Shown here in pieces: positions 44,862 to 53,001 of a stretch of 64,000 bases of DNA. The notes beneath the pieces were generated by a model. That model saw nothing but the letters and a program-made list of their open reading frames with translations, had not been told where the DNA came from and made no database searches. Made by a program: the position numbers and the translations under genes. Numbering within the stretch: position 1 is the first letter of the stretch; the number at the start of each line of letters is the position of its first letter. Source of the stretch: Nocardioides sp. (GTDB taxonomy: Bacteria > Actinomycetota > Actinomycetes > Propionibacteriales > Nocardioidaceae); the NCBI RefSeq assembly GCF_030150155.1, contig NZ_JASLGR010000058.1:4705-68704 (forward strand). Direction: 5' to 3'.

Positions 44862-46052
44862 ATGGGGGAGTACGCCGGACTTGGTGAGGTCGCCGGCAAG
44901 CGCGTTCTGGTGCGCAGCGACCTCAATGTCCCTCTGAAGAACGGTGTCATCGGTGATGACGGCCGGATCCGGGCCTCGGTGCCGACGATCAAGGCGCTGG
45001 CTGACGCCGGTGCCCGCGTGATCGTCACCGCGCACCTGGGCCGTCCTGACGGGGCGCCGGATCCGGCGTACTCCCTCGCTCCGGTGGCAGCCCGTCTGGG
45101 CGAGCTGCTGGGCGCCGACGTCGCCTTCGCCACCGACACCGTCGGTGACTCCGCGAAGGCCGTCGTGGCGGGCCTGGCCGACGGCCAGGTCGCCCTGCTG
45201 GAGAACGTCCGCTTCAACGCGGGCGAGACCTCCAAGGACGAGACCGTCCGCGGTGCGTTCGCCGACCAGCTCGCTGGGCTGGCCGACGCGTTCGTCTCCG
45301 ACGGCTTCGGTGTCGTGCACCGCAAGCAGGCGTCGGTGTACGACGTCGCGCTGCGGCTCCCGCACGCTGCCGGTTCCCTGGTCGGGGCCGAGATCGACGT
45401 CCTGCGTCGGCTCACCGACAACCCGGAGCGGCCGTACGCGGTCGTCCTGGGCGGATCGAAGGTCTCCGACAAACTCGGCGTGATCGACAACCTGCTGGAG
45501 AAGGCCGACACCCTGCTCATCGGCGGCGGCATGGTCTTCACCTTCCTCAAGGCCCAAGGTCACGAGGTCGGCAAGAGCCTCCTGGAGGAGGACCAGATCC
45601 CGACCGTGCTGTCCTACCTGGAGCGCGCGAAGGCCAGCGGCGTCGAGATCGTCCTGCCGACCGACATCGTCGTCGCCGACTCCTTCGGCGACGAGGCCTC
45701 GGCGCGCGTCGTGCCCGCCGACCAGATCCCGGCCGACGCGCTCGGCCTGGACATCGGTCCGGTGTCGGGCGAGGCGTTCGCTGCGGCGATCCGCGCCTCC
45801 AAGACGGTCTTCTGGAACGGCCCGATGGGGGTCTTCGAGCAGCCTGCCTTCGCCGAGGGCACCCGTGCCGTCGCGCAGGCGCTGACGGAGGTCTCCGGGC
45901 TCTCCGTCGTCGGTGGCGGCGACTCGGCGGCAGCGGTGCGTGCGCTCGGCTTCGCCGATGACCAGTTCGGTCACATCTCCACCGGTGGCGGTGCCTCCCT
46001 GGAGTACCTCGAGGGCAAGGAACTGCCCGGCGTCACGGTTCTGGAGGCGTGA
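44862..46052 (+). CDS. pgk: Phosphoglycerate kinase
   Basis: Transfers phosphate from 1,3-bisphosphoglycerate to ADP. The 396-residue protein has RVLVRSDLNVPLKNG, IVTAHLGRPDG, FVSDGFGVVHRKQASVYD, VLGGSKVSDKLGVI and the C-terminal nucleotide motif VGGGDSAAAVRALG; the second Gly-rich HISTGGGASLEYLEGKELPG completes the hinge. The ATG is three bases after the gap stop. Confidence 0.97.
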   Translation: MGEYAGLGEVAGKRVLVRSDLNVPLKNGVIGDDGRIRASVPTIKALADAGARVIVTAHLGRPDGAPDPAYSLAPVAARLGELLGADVAFATDTVGDSAKAVVAGLADGQVALLENVRFNAGETSKDETVRGAFADQLAGLADAFVSDGFGVVHRKQASVYDVALRLPHAAGSLVGAEIDVLRRLTDNPERPYAVVLGGSKVSDKLGVIDNLLEKADTLLIGGGMVFTFLKAQGHEVGKSLLEEDQIPTVLSYLERAKASGVEIVLPTDIVVADSFGDEASARVVPADQIPADALGLDIGPVSGEAFAAAIRASKTVFWNGPMGVFEQPAFAEGTRAVAQALTEVSGLSVVGGGDSAAAVRALGFADDQFGHISTGGGASLEYLEGKELPGVTVLEA

Positions 46053-46054
46053 AG

Positions 46055-46864
46055 ATGGCCAAGCAGCCGAAGAAGGCCGGTCGCGTCCCGCTGATGGCGG
46101 GCAACTGGAAGATGAACCTCAACCACGCCGAGGCCGTCGTGCTGGTGCAGAAGCTCGCGTGGACGCTGTCGGACAAGAAGCACGACTACGACCTCGCCGA
46201 GGTCGTCGTGGTGCCGCCGTTCACCGACCTGCGCTCGGTCCAGACCCTGGTCGACGGTGACCGGCTCTCGATTCGGTACGGCGCCCAGGACGTCTCGGTG
46301 CACGAGTCCGGTGCCTACACTGGCGAGGTGTCGGCGGGGATGCTGAGCAAGCTCGGCTGCTCCTACGTCGTGGTCGGGCACTCCGAGCGTCGTGAGTTCC
46401 ACGGCGAGGACGACGCCCTGGTGAACAAGAAGGCGCACGTCGCCCTCGCTGCGGGCATGACGCCGATCGTCTGCGTCGGCGAGCCGCTCGCGGTTCGTCA
46501 GGCCGGCGAGCACGTGGCGCACTGCACCACGCAGGTCGCCGGCGGGCTGGCCGGGTTCACCGCGGAGCAGGTCGCCGAGCTCGTCGTGGCCTACGAGCCC
46601 GTCTGGGCGATCGGCACCGGCGAGGTCGCCACCCCCGAGGATGCTCAGGAGGTCGCGAGCGCGATTCGTGAGCAGATTCGCTCGACCTTCGGCGATCTCG
46701 CTGCCGACGGCGTGCGCGTCCTCTACGGTGGTTCGGTGAAGTCGAGCAACGTGGCCTCGATCATGGCTCAGGCCGATGTCGACGGTGCGCTGGTCGGCGG
46801 TGCCAGCCTCCAGGCTGACGAGTTCGGAGCAATCTGCCGTTACTACGCCATGCCTGTCCTCTGA
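46055..46864 (+). CDS. tpiA: Triosephosphate isomerase
   Basis: Interconverts dihydroxyacetone phosphate and glyceraldehyde-3-phosphate. Catalytic residues are the Lys in MAGNWKMNL, His in VVGHSERREFHGE and Glu in VAYEPVWAIGTGEVA, and the phosphate-binding YGGSVKSSN is present. The 269-residue length includes a short basic N-terminal extension. ATG 46055 is preferred because GGAGG lies seven bases upstream; GTG 46049 (GTGA overlap with pgk) is the alternative. Confidence 0.96.
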   Translation: MAKQPKKAGRVPLMAGNWKMNLNHAEAVVLVQKLAWTLSDKKHDYDLAEVVVVPPFTDLRSVQTLVDGDRLSIRYGAQDVSVHESGAYTGEVSAGMLSKLGCSYVVVGHSERREFHGEDDALVNKKAHVALAAGMTPIVCVGEPLAVRQAGEHVAHCTTQVAGGLAGFTAEQVAELVVAYEPVWAIGTGEVATPEDAQEVASAIREQIRSTFGDLAADGVRVLYGGSVKSSNVASIMAQADVDGALVGGASLQADEFGAICRYYAMPVL

Positions 46865-46894
46865 TCGATCGTTAGTGACGTAGGATTCCGAATC

Positions 46895-47128
46895 GTGCTT
46901 GAACTGCTCTTCACCATCATCCTGATCGCCAGCAGTGTGCTGATGATCCTGTTGGTCCTGCTCCACAAGGGGCGGGGCGGCGGCCTCTCCGACATGTTCG
47001 GTGGCGGTGTCTCCAGCTCGCTGGGTGGCTCCTCGATCGCGGAGCGCAACCTGGACCGGCTGACCATTGGCATCGGCACGATCTGGTTCGCCTGTGTCAT
47101 CGCCCTCGGCCTCCTGAAGGCCTACTGA
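46895..47128 (+). CDS. secG: Preprotein translocase subunit SecG
   Basis: A 77-residue two-span protein (LLFTIILIASSVLMILLVLLH and LTIGIGTIWFACVIALGLL) with the Gly/Ser-rich loop GRGGGLSDMFGGGVSSSLGGSS typical of SecG, the auxiliary subunit of the SecYEG channel. GTG 46895 lies eight bases after TAGGAT, so the mRNA probably has almost no leader. The tpiA-secG-rbpA order is conserved in actinobacteria. Confidence 0.92.
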   Translation: MLELLFTIILIASSVLMILLVLLHKGRGGGLSDMFGGGVSSSLGGSSIAERNLDRLTIGIGTIWFACVIALGLLKAY

Positions 47129-47487
47129 TGGCCGGCGGCGGCAACGCGATCCGGGGCAGCCGGGTCGGCGCTGGCCCGATGGGCGAGGCGGAGCGCGGCG
47201 ACGCGGCTCCGCGCAAGGCGATCACCTACCACTGCGCGAACGAGCACCGCTCGGTCATCACCTTCGCGGTCGAGGCGGCGACGCCGGACTCGTGGGACTG
47301 CCCGAAGTGCGGCCTCCCGGCCGGTCTCGACTCCGACAACGCTCCGGCGGCGCCGAAGATCGAGCCCTACAAGACGCACCTCGCGTACGTGAAGGAGCGT
47401 CGTAGCGACGCCGAGGCGGCCGACATCCTCGAAGAGGCCATCCAGCTGCTCCGTTCGCGGCGCAAGTCGGGCGACATCATCTTCTGA
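47128..47487 (+). CDS. rbpA: RNA polymerase-binding protein RbpA
   Basis: A 119-residue actinobacterial protein that binds RNA polymerase and the principal sigma factor and stabilises open complexes. It shows the basic linker (RGSRVGAGPMGEAERG), a zinc-ribbon-like core with C in ITYHCANEH and WDCPKCGLPAG, and the C-terminal sigma-interaction helix (HLAYVKERRSDAEAADILEEAIQLLRSRR). ATG overlaps the secG stop by one base (TGATG). Confidence 0.95.
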   Translation: MAGGGNAIRGSRVGAGPMGEAERGDAAPRKAITYHCANEHRSVITFAVEAATPDSWDCPKCGLPAGLDSDNAPAAPKIEPYKTHLAYVKERRSDAEAADILEEAIQLLRSRRKSGDIIF

Positions 47488-47510
47488 GGCCCTGCGGCTC
47501 GTAGCACCTT

Positions 47511-47557
47511 CCAAGAACCTCATCATCGTGGCACTGCCTCGACGATGAGGTTCTTGG
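47511..47557. terminator. Strong bidirectional hairpin terminator after rbpA
   Basis: CCAAGAACCTCATCATCG (47511-47528) pairs with 47540-47557 over 18 bp with one mismatch and an 11-base loop. The right arm lies within the last codons of the convergent sortase gene, whose stop is at 47523-47525. Confidence 0.8.
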
Positions 47558-49247
47558 CGTAGTGGAACCCTCCGCGGGCGGTCGTGACGCGGTTCGCGCA
47601 GGTGATCAGCACCAGGCGCCGTGCCACGCGTTGGAGGAAGGGATCCCGTGACAGACGGTCCCGATCCACCCGCGAGATCGCGCTGATCCGCCAGGTTGTC
47701 GTGCGCGACCCGATGGTGGTGGTGATGTTCTGGCCGACGCGAGCGCGCAGCAGCCGGTGGAAGGCCCCCGGGCGGTCGTGGTTGTCCGAGACGTGCCCGA
47801 CCAGCACGGTGGTGCCGGCGACGTCGTCCAGAGCCGCACCACGCCGCCAGAGTCCGGCGGTGGAGATCGCGTGCGGAGGTGTCAGGGTCGCGCCCCGGAA
47901 GTCGACCCGCGAGATGGTGGCATCCAGCCCCAGAGCGGGAGCTGTCACACGCGTCCGGGCTATCCGATCCCGGGCGCCGTCGGTCCCGTTGGACTCTCCA
48001 CCCGAGGCGACGGCCGGATGACGGGGGAGCCGTGGCACCGGCGGACTGACGAGCGAGGTCTCGGGCACGATCCCCAGGGTGGTCCACCCGGTGCCGAGGG
48101 AGTATGCCGTGGGGAGCAGGCGCTCTCGATAGCCGTAGCAGCCGCCCCGAGCGGCCCGGGTGGCGCCGACGGTGACCGTGCTGTCGCCCGACAGGCTCAG
48201 CCGTCCGGCAGTGAGCAGCGGAGCACCACTCCACCTCGCACCCCGGCAGGTCGACGACGCGTCGGCGCGGACCGGGCCGAGCAACTGCCACTCAAGCACG
48301 ACCGGCGGCGCGCCGCGCTCGCCCGACGTGCCAGAGACCACGACGCGGTCGGTCACGGTGGCTCCGGCGTTGGCGCGCTGCAGGTTGACCGCCGTCGAGA
48401 CGCGGGGACGGGCGGGCACGAACGCGACCGACGCCACGGTGTGCAGGCTTGCAGGAGCGGCCGCCGTCGCGACACGTTGGCGGTGGGCGTGCTGCGGGGT
48501 GAAGATCCGAAACTGCGGGGAGGGGAGCCCGGACACCGCCACGGTCGCCGTGATCGTGACAGGCCCCGTGGGCTGCACGCTGAGCGAGAGCCCGGCGGTC
48601 GACGTCACGCCAGTCCAGCTGGTGTGGCCGTCGCTGAAGGTGCCGCCGGTCAGCGTGATCGTGGTGGCGAGACCGGGCACCCAGGCGCCGGTGCCCGAAC
48701 GCACGCCGATGCCGGACAGGTCGGTGCGCGAGAGCGCCGGTGCTGCCATCTGGTAGCCGCCCGCCGGGGGTGCGTTGCGCTTCGCGTCGGAGAGCAGGCT
48801 CTGGTGCAGCGCCGCGACCCGGCGACCGATCCGTGGGCTCTCGCGGCGCATGCGGCGCAGATGCTCTCGCACGGCCCGGGGGTGACTGTTGAGCCGCTCA
48901 CCGACCGCCCACCACAGCGCGGCGGCCAGTGCTGCATCACGGCGGGCCGGAGTCAGACAGACCGAGGTCAGGTAGCCGATCGTCGGATCGGTCTGGAGTC
49001 GGGAGTGGGGCGTCGTCGTGGGCCAACGCCACGCCTTGCCGGTGTCGAGGCAGATGCCCCAGGTGCCGTCGGGCAGCCGTGCCACGCCCAGGGCGGCGCC
49101 GTTGCGAGCGACGTACCCGGAGAAGCCATGGTCCGGGGGCGTCCCCGGACCGATGACCGCCGCTCGAGCGGGCCCGATCAGCAATGCGGTGAGGCTGAGG
49201 ATCAGCGTGAGGATGAACAGGCGCGCGCCCAGCAGAAGTCGTCTCAT
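47523..49247 (-). CDS. Exported protein with C-terminal sortase domain
   Basis: A 574-residue protein with a signal peptide (LFILTLILSLTALLIGPARA), an N-terminal domain with GTWGICLDTGKAWRWPT and AALAAALWWAVGERLNSHP that recalls thioester/adhesin-type domains but lacks an obvious Cys-Gln thioester, about 250 residues of beta-rich repeats, and a C-terminal sortase domain. The sortase residues are H485 (VLVGHVSDNHDRPG), C550 (RLVLITCANR) and a downstream Arg (TTARGGFHYAKN). Class E/F-like sortases normally lack such a long extracellular front part. No LPXTG-type substrate was seen nearby. Confidence 0.8.
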   Translation of the reverse strand: MRRLLLGARLFILTLILSLTALLIGPARAAVIGPGTPPDHGFSGYVARNGAALGVARLPDGTWGICLDTGKAWRWPTTTPHSRLQTDPTIGYLTSVCLTPARRDAALAAALWWAVGERLNSHPRAVREHLRRMRRESPRIGRRVAALHQSLLSDAKRNAPPAGGYQMAAPALSRTDLSGIGVRSGTGAWVPGLATTITLTGGTFSDGHTSWTGVTSTAGLSLSVQPTGPVTITATVAVSGLPSPQFRIFTPQHAHRQRVATAAAPASLHTVASVAFVPARPRVSTAVNLQRANAGATVTDRVVVSGTSGERGAPPVVLEWQLLGPVRADASSTCRGARWSGAPLLTAGRLSLSGDSTVTVGATRAARGGCYGYRERLLPTAYSLGTGWTTLGIVPETSLVSPPVPRLPRHPAVASGGESNGTDGARDRIARTRVTAPALGLDATISRVDFRGATLTPPHAISTAGLWRRGAALDDVAGTTVLVGHVSDNHDRPGAFHRLLRARVGQNITTTIGSRTTTWRISAISRVDRDRLSRDPFLQRVARRLVLITCANRVTTARGGFHYAKNLIVEAVPR

Positions 49248-49364
49248 GGCGCAGAACCTTCGCCGTTGTCCGGGCGTCGATCCCGGCCCGCTGCCGAGCC
49301 TGGGGACAGAGGTTGTGGCCGCCGTAGTGGACGGGGCAGGGCAGCGTGTGGGGCTGGTGACGCG

Positions 49365-49997
49365 TTAGTACCCGATGGAGTAAAGAAAATCGCCACTCGA
49401 TGGATCAACGAGCACGAGGACCTGCGAATCGATGGTGCTGGGCCCGTCGTCGGTTCTCTCCAATGCCGCCTTCCCCAGGAGGGGCATGGGGGCTGAGGCA
49501 TAGGTCAGGACCCAGGTCAGGCGCTTGTCGATGGCCGGATCAATCCGAGAGGGTTTGGTGGGGTCGGCTTCCAGTTCCGTCCCGTAGTTCGCCGTCGTGA
49601 CCGTGGCCAGAGTTGCCGTGTCCGCAACCAGATCGGCAGGAAAGCCGAGGTTTGATCTGGCCACCTCATCGGCCGCCTTGGCGGAGATAGCCACCTTGAG
49701 TTCAGCGACCTGCTCGTCGGTGGTTGCCACCGGCGTCATGCTGATGCCGTGGTCACTGACTGCCTCGATGACTTGGTCGGGAACCGAAGTGGTTTCCAGT
49801 TTGCCTTGCGTTACAGGGGTGCTCGATGCACTCTTCTCGGCGTCGACATTTGCGGAAGATGAAGGCGCCGGAGTTTCTGTGGAGAGGTCCGCATTTCCGA
49901 TTTCGGAACTGTGGGCATCAGCTACCGATATAGTTGTCAGCCCTGCGATGCATGCGACAGCGATGGCCGCTATTGTTGCTCTGTTACTCTTCTTCAT
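49365..49997 (-). CDS. Secreted protein of unknown function, AT-richer than surroundings
   Basis: A 210-residue protein with a clear signal peptide (MKKSNRATIAAIAVACIAGL... VADA), a Ser/Thr/Pro-rich linker, and a C-terminal domain containing LTWVLTYASAPMPLLG and STIDSQVLVLVDPSSGDFLYSIGY. I do not recognise the family. ATG 49997 is supported by AAGGGGA five bases upstream. Codons such as ATA, AGA and GTA, rare in the neighbouring genes, point to foreign origin. It lies 10 bases downstream of the truncated secreted gene and is probably co-transcribed. Confidence 0.75.
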   Translation of the reverse strand: MKKSNRATIAAIAVACIAGLTTISVADAHSSEIGNADLSTETPAPSSSANVDAEKSASSTPVTQGKLETTSVPDQVIEAVSDHGISMTPVATTDEQVAELKVAISAKAADEVARSNLGFPADLVADTATLATVTTANYGTELEADPTKPSRIDPAIDKRLTWVLTYASAPMPLLGKAALERTDDGPSTIDSQVLVLVDPSSGDFLYSIGY

Positions 49998-50007
49998 TTC
50001 GTTCCCC

Positions 50008-50722
50008 TTAGAGCGGATTGGTCCAGATGTCGACGAAAAGTCCGCCGGAGTCTGCGTTGCCAAGATTGTGGTGATACCGGGTGCTTCCGGTTTCAGCAAA
50101 TGCCAGATTGCTGAAGAAGTCCAGGCTGCCGTCGGACGCGACCTTATAGATATGACCGAATGTCGTGTGGTCACTTGAGGTGCCCGGAACATCGGATTCC
50201 GTGTGCATCGTTTCTCCGCCAAATTGACCGCCCCACGCGCTCGCCCAGTAGTTGCGAACGTCGTAATTCACGGTGTCGAGGTTGGTACTCCCGACTGTCA
50301 TGTGGATTCGGTTGTCGGACGGGCGCAGCGCGGACGAGTACGTGTGGACGGTCGTGCCTGGCGATCCGGTGATGACGGTTGTTACTCCACTGCAGGTTGG
50401 TCTGCAACTCTGGGTGTATTGCGACATGTAATGAAAGCCGTGGGTGAAAGTTGAGTTGACAGCGCCAACGTCCACATATCCTGATTGAGCCCAGTGATAA
50501 GGCTGGTCTGGCGTGACCATGGCCCAGGCGGTGCTAAAGCTCGGGCTGCCGCCTGAGGGGCTGCAAAGCGCGGGGTCGTTCGTCTCGATGTTTGCCTGGA
50601 CGCCGTAAACCGCACCCCGATAGGCAGACATTCCGACGTCGAAGTAGTTCGATGCTGTTCCGCAGGATGCGCTGGCCGCAACTGGGACTCGGGCCAATTC
50701 CTTGACGCTTGGACTGGAACAT
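50008..50722 (-). pseudogene. Truncated or frameshifted gene for a secreted-type protein
   Basis: The main frame (50008-50697, 229 codons from a TTG) encodes SCGTASNYFDVGMSAYRGAVYGVQANIETNDPALC...FVDIWTNPL, rich in Tyr, Trp, Gly and paired Cys like an exported domain, but it has no signal peptide and no ATG or GTG before an upstream TAG. A leaderless-type start (CAAGGT, six bases, ATG 50722, with TTGACA 17 bases further upstream) opens a different frame that ends at 50534. Loss of the original 5' end or a frameshift near the start would explain both. The family is unknown and composition is AT-richer than neighbours. Confidence 0.55.
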
Positions 50723-50849
50723 GTTTCAACCTTGCCTGTCTAGTGGCCGCCTGTCAAGGTTTTGTCAATTCCTTGGAGAATCCTGCTCTGGTGGTCTAGC
50801 GCTGTTTCCGAGGCAGCGCCGTATACGTGCGATTGGTCGCCGGGCGGCG

Positions 50850-51716
50850 TTAACGGTGAAGTATCAGCCAGGTCAGCCCCGCTGCAGCGGAGAAGGAGAG
50901 CGTCGAGGCGGCTAGGACGACCCGGGTGTTCAGATCGCGTCGGGGCGCGTGGCCGTCGGACAGGTTTTCCAGAACTGCGGCGAAGGTGCCCGGTGAGGCC
51001 GGGCGTTCAGCGGGCCGCAACGCGAGTGCTGAGGAGAGATACCGGTCGACCGCCGCGCCCGCACCGGTGGCCGGCGGACGGTCTGACGCAGTCCGGCCCA
51101 ACGCCGACGCGAAGGGCAACCGGCCGGTGAGGAACTCATACGTCATCACGCCCAGCGAATACACGTCGCTACGACCGTCCAGCGGCTGCCCGAGTGCCTG
51201 CTCGGGGGCCATGAAGGAGGGAGTTCCGGTCACGACGGTGTAGCCACTGGCCTCGGCCAGACGCTTCGCGCTGCCCAGGTCGCTGACGTGGACGCCGCCG
51301 TCGGCGTCGAGCAGCAGGTTCGCGGGTTTCACGTCCCGGTGCAGCACCCCTGCGTCGTGCAGCGCTTGGACCGCCCGGGCTGCCTCCGCGGCGAGGTGCA
51401 GTGCGCGCGACGGCGTACGGTCCGAGGCGATGGCGTCGTTCAGGGTGCCGCCGGGCAGGAAGTCCATCACGAAGTAGGGCCGGTCGCCCGACTCCCCGAT
51501 GTCGTGCACCCGGACCACCCGGGGGTCGCGGATCTGGCGCAGGATCCGGGCCTCGTCGAGGAACCGCTCGCGGACGTCGGCATGGTGCGCCCAGTTGTCG
51601 GCGAGCACCTTGACCGCGACCTCGACGTCGAGATCGTCGTCGTAGGCACGCCACACCGTCGCGAACGCACCGACCCCGATCACGGAGTCGAGCCGGTAGC
51701 GTCCCAGGTGCTGCAT
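50850..51716 (-). CDS. Membrane-anchored serine/threonine protein kinase
   Basis: A 288-residue Hanks-type kinase: Gly loop IGVGAFATVWRAYD, VAVKVLADN with the ATP lysine, catalytic loop VLHRDVKPANLLLD, a DLG (instead of DFG) in HVSDLGSAKRL, activation segment VTGTPSFMAPEQALG and SDVYSLGVMTYEFLTGRLPF. A single C-terminal span (STLSFSAAAGLTWLILH) leaves almost no extracellular sensor. ATG 51716 follows minus-strand GATACT by six bases. It is divergent from an ECF sigma gene 25 bases away, suggesting joint signalling (inference). Confidence 0.9.
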   Translation of the reverse strand: MQHLGRYRLDSVIGVGAFATVWRAYDDDLDVEVAVKVLADNWAHHADVRERFLDEARILRQIRDPRVVRVHDIGESGDRPYFVMDFLPGGTLNDAIASDRTPSRALHLAAEAARAVQALHDAGVLHRDVKPANLLLDADGGVHVSDLGSAKRLAEASGYTVVTGTPSFMAPEQALGQPLDGRSDVYSLGVMTYEFLTGRLPFASALGRTASDRPPATGAGAAVDRYLSSALALRPAERPASPGTFAAVLENLSDGHAPRRDLNTRVVLAASTLSFSAAAGLTWLILHR

Positions 51717-51741
51717 GGGTCCAGTATCGCGAGGAGGCGGC

Positions 51742-52296
51742 GTGCAGATCGACCAGACACAGCTCGACGCGGCCCGAACCGGCGACGCCGAGGCCCTGGA
51801 CGCCCTGCTGCGGGCCGTGGAGCCGCTGGTGCTACGCAGGTGCGCCCGCGTGCTGCCGTTCCGCCCAGACGCCGAGGAGGCGGCCCAGGAGGCGCTCCTG
51901 ACGATCGCCTCGCGCCTGCAGCAGTACGCCGGCACCGGGTCGTTCGAGGGCTGGGTCGGGACCATCGCCACCAACCAGGCCCGGATGACGTACCGCTCCC
52001 TGCGACGGCGCGCCGACGAGCAGGGCTGGGAAGAGATGGCCGAGCACCCGGACCCGGCCCGGGTCAGCGTCATCGCCGGCAGCCGGGTGGACCTGCTCGA
52101 GGCGCTCGACGAGCTGGAGCGCCACCACCCTGAGGCCGTCGAGGCGTTCGTGCTGCGCGACCTCGGCGCCCAGCCCTACGCCGAGATCGCCGACGTCCTC
52201 GGTGCCCCGCTCGGCACGGTCAAGGCGAGGATCCACACCGCACGGCGCTTCCTGCGTGAGCGGCTCGGTGAAGAACCTGGTGAAGAAAGTCAGTGA
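51742..52296 (+). CDS. RNA polymerase sigma factor, ECF/sigma-70 family
   Basis: A 184-residue sigma factor with region 2 (LVLRRCARVLPFRPDAEEAAQEALLTIASRLQQY...FEGWVGTIATNQARMTYRSLRRR) and region 4 (LERHHPEAVEAFVLRDLGAQPYAEIADVLGAPLGTVKARIHTARRFLRERL). GTG 51742 is preceded by GAGGAGG four bases upstream. No anti-sigma gene follows; the next gene encodes a small exported protein, and the divergent neighbour is a protein kinase, which could be its regulator. Confidence 0.9.
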   Translation: MQIDQTQLDAARTGDAEALDALLRAVEPLVLRRCARVLPFRPDAEEAAQEALLTIASRLQQYAGTGSFEGWVGTIATNQARMTYRSLRRRADEQGWEEMAEHPDPARVSVIAGSRVDLLEALDELERHHPEAVEAFVLRDLGAQPYAEIADVLGAPLGTVKARIHTARRFLRERLGEEPGEESQ

Positions 52297-52370
52297 TCAC
52301 CGGCAACCTCCCGGCCCGCGCCTGCATCTGACAAGGTGAGGCCACCACCGTGGGGCCCGGAGAGGACACC

Positions 52371-52976
52371 ATGAAGAGCAGCATCGCAGCAGGCATCGTC
52401 GGTCTCAGCCTGGTGGCCGGCGTCGGGGTCGCCTACGCCGTCGACACGGTCCAGGGCACCGGGAACGGCACCACCACGACACCCACGCGCACGCCCAGCG
52501 CCCAGCCCACGCCGACGCTGGCCGGTCCGATCACCCCGGGTGCGGTGGCGCCGGTGCGGGCGGGGATGAGCATCGCCGACGCGGTGGCGACGGGCTACGT
52601 CGAGCGCGACACCGGCAGGGGAGCGGTCTGCGTCGGGGACTTCTACCGCTGGAGCGCCCCGAACACCGCAGGCCTCGATCTGGTCACCAGCGGAGGCACG
52701 ATCTCGGCGATCGGGATCCACTCCTCGCGCTACCGGACCGCCGACGGTGTCGGGGTCGGCAGCCGACTCTCCGAGATCAGGGCGGCCTACCCGAGCGGGC
52801 GGATCAAGGTCACCAGCGACTACGGACAGCCCGGCATCCTGGTGCACGAGGGCGACAAGTGGCTCGGATTCCTCTTCGGGGACGCCACCTCGGCCACCCT
52901 CAACACGAGCTCGATGGTCACCTTCGCCGAGGTCAGCCAGGGCGCACGCCCCGGGCTGCTGCGCGACGGCTGCTGA
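52371..52976 (+). CDS. Exported protein of unknown function
   Basis: A 201-residue protein with a signal peptide (IAAGIVGLSLVAGVGVAYAV), a Thr/Pro-rich linker and a globular domain with SIADAVATGYVERDTGRGAVCVGDFYRWSAPNTAG, VGSRLSEIRAAYPSGRIKVTSDYG and LGFLFGDATSATLNTSSMVTFAEVS, with two cysteines that could form a disulfide. I do not recognise the family. AGAGGA precedes ATG 52371 by four bases; GTG 52350 is an alternative. It lies 74 bases after the sigma gene. Confidence 0.75.
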   Translation: MKSSIAAGIVGLSLVAGVGVAYAVDTVQGTGNGTTTTPTRTPSAQPTPTLAGPITPGAVAPVRAGMSIADAVATGYVERDTGRGAVCVGDFYRWSAPNTAGLDLVTSGGTISAIGIHSSRYRTADGVGVGSRLSEIRAAYPSGRIKVTSDYGQPGILVHEGDKWLGFLFGDATSATLNTSSMVTFAEVSQGARPGLLRDGC

Positions 52977-53001
52977 GACGAGCCGCCGCGCAGCAGGCTG
53001 C

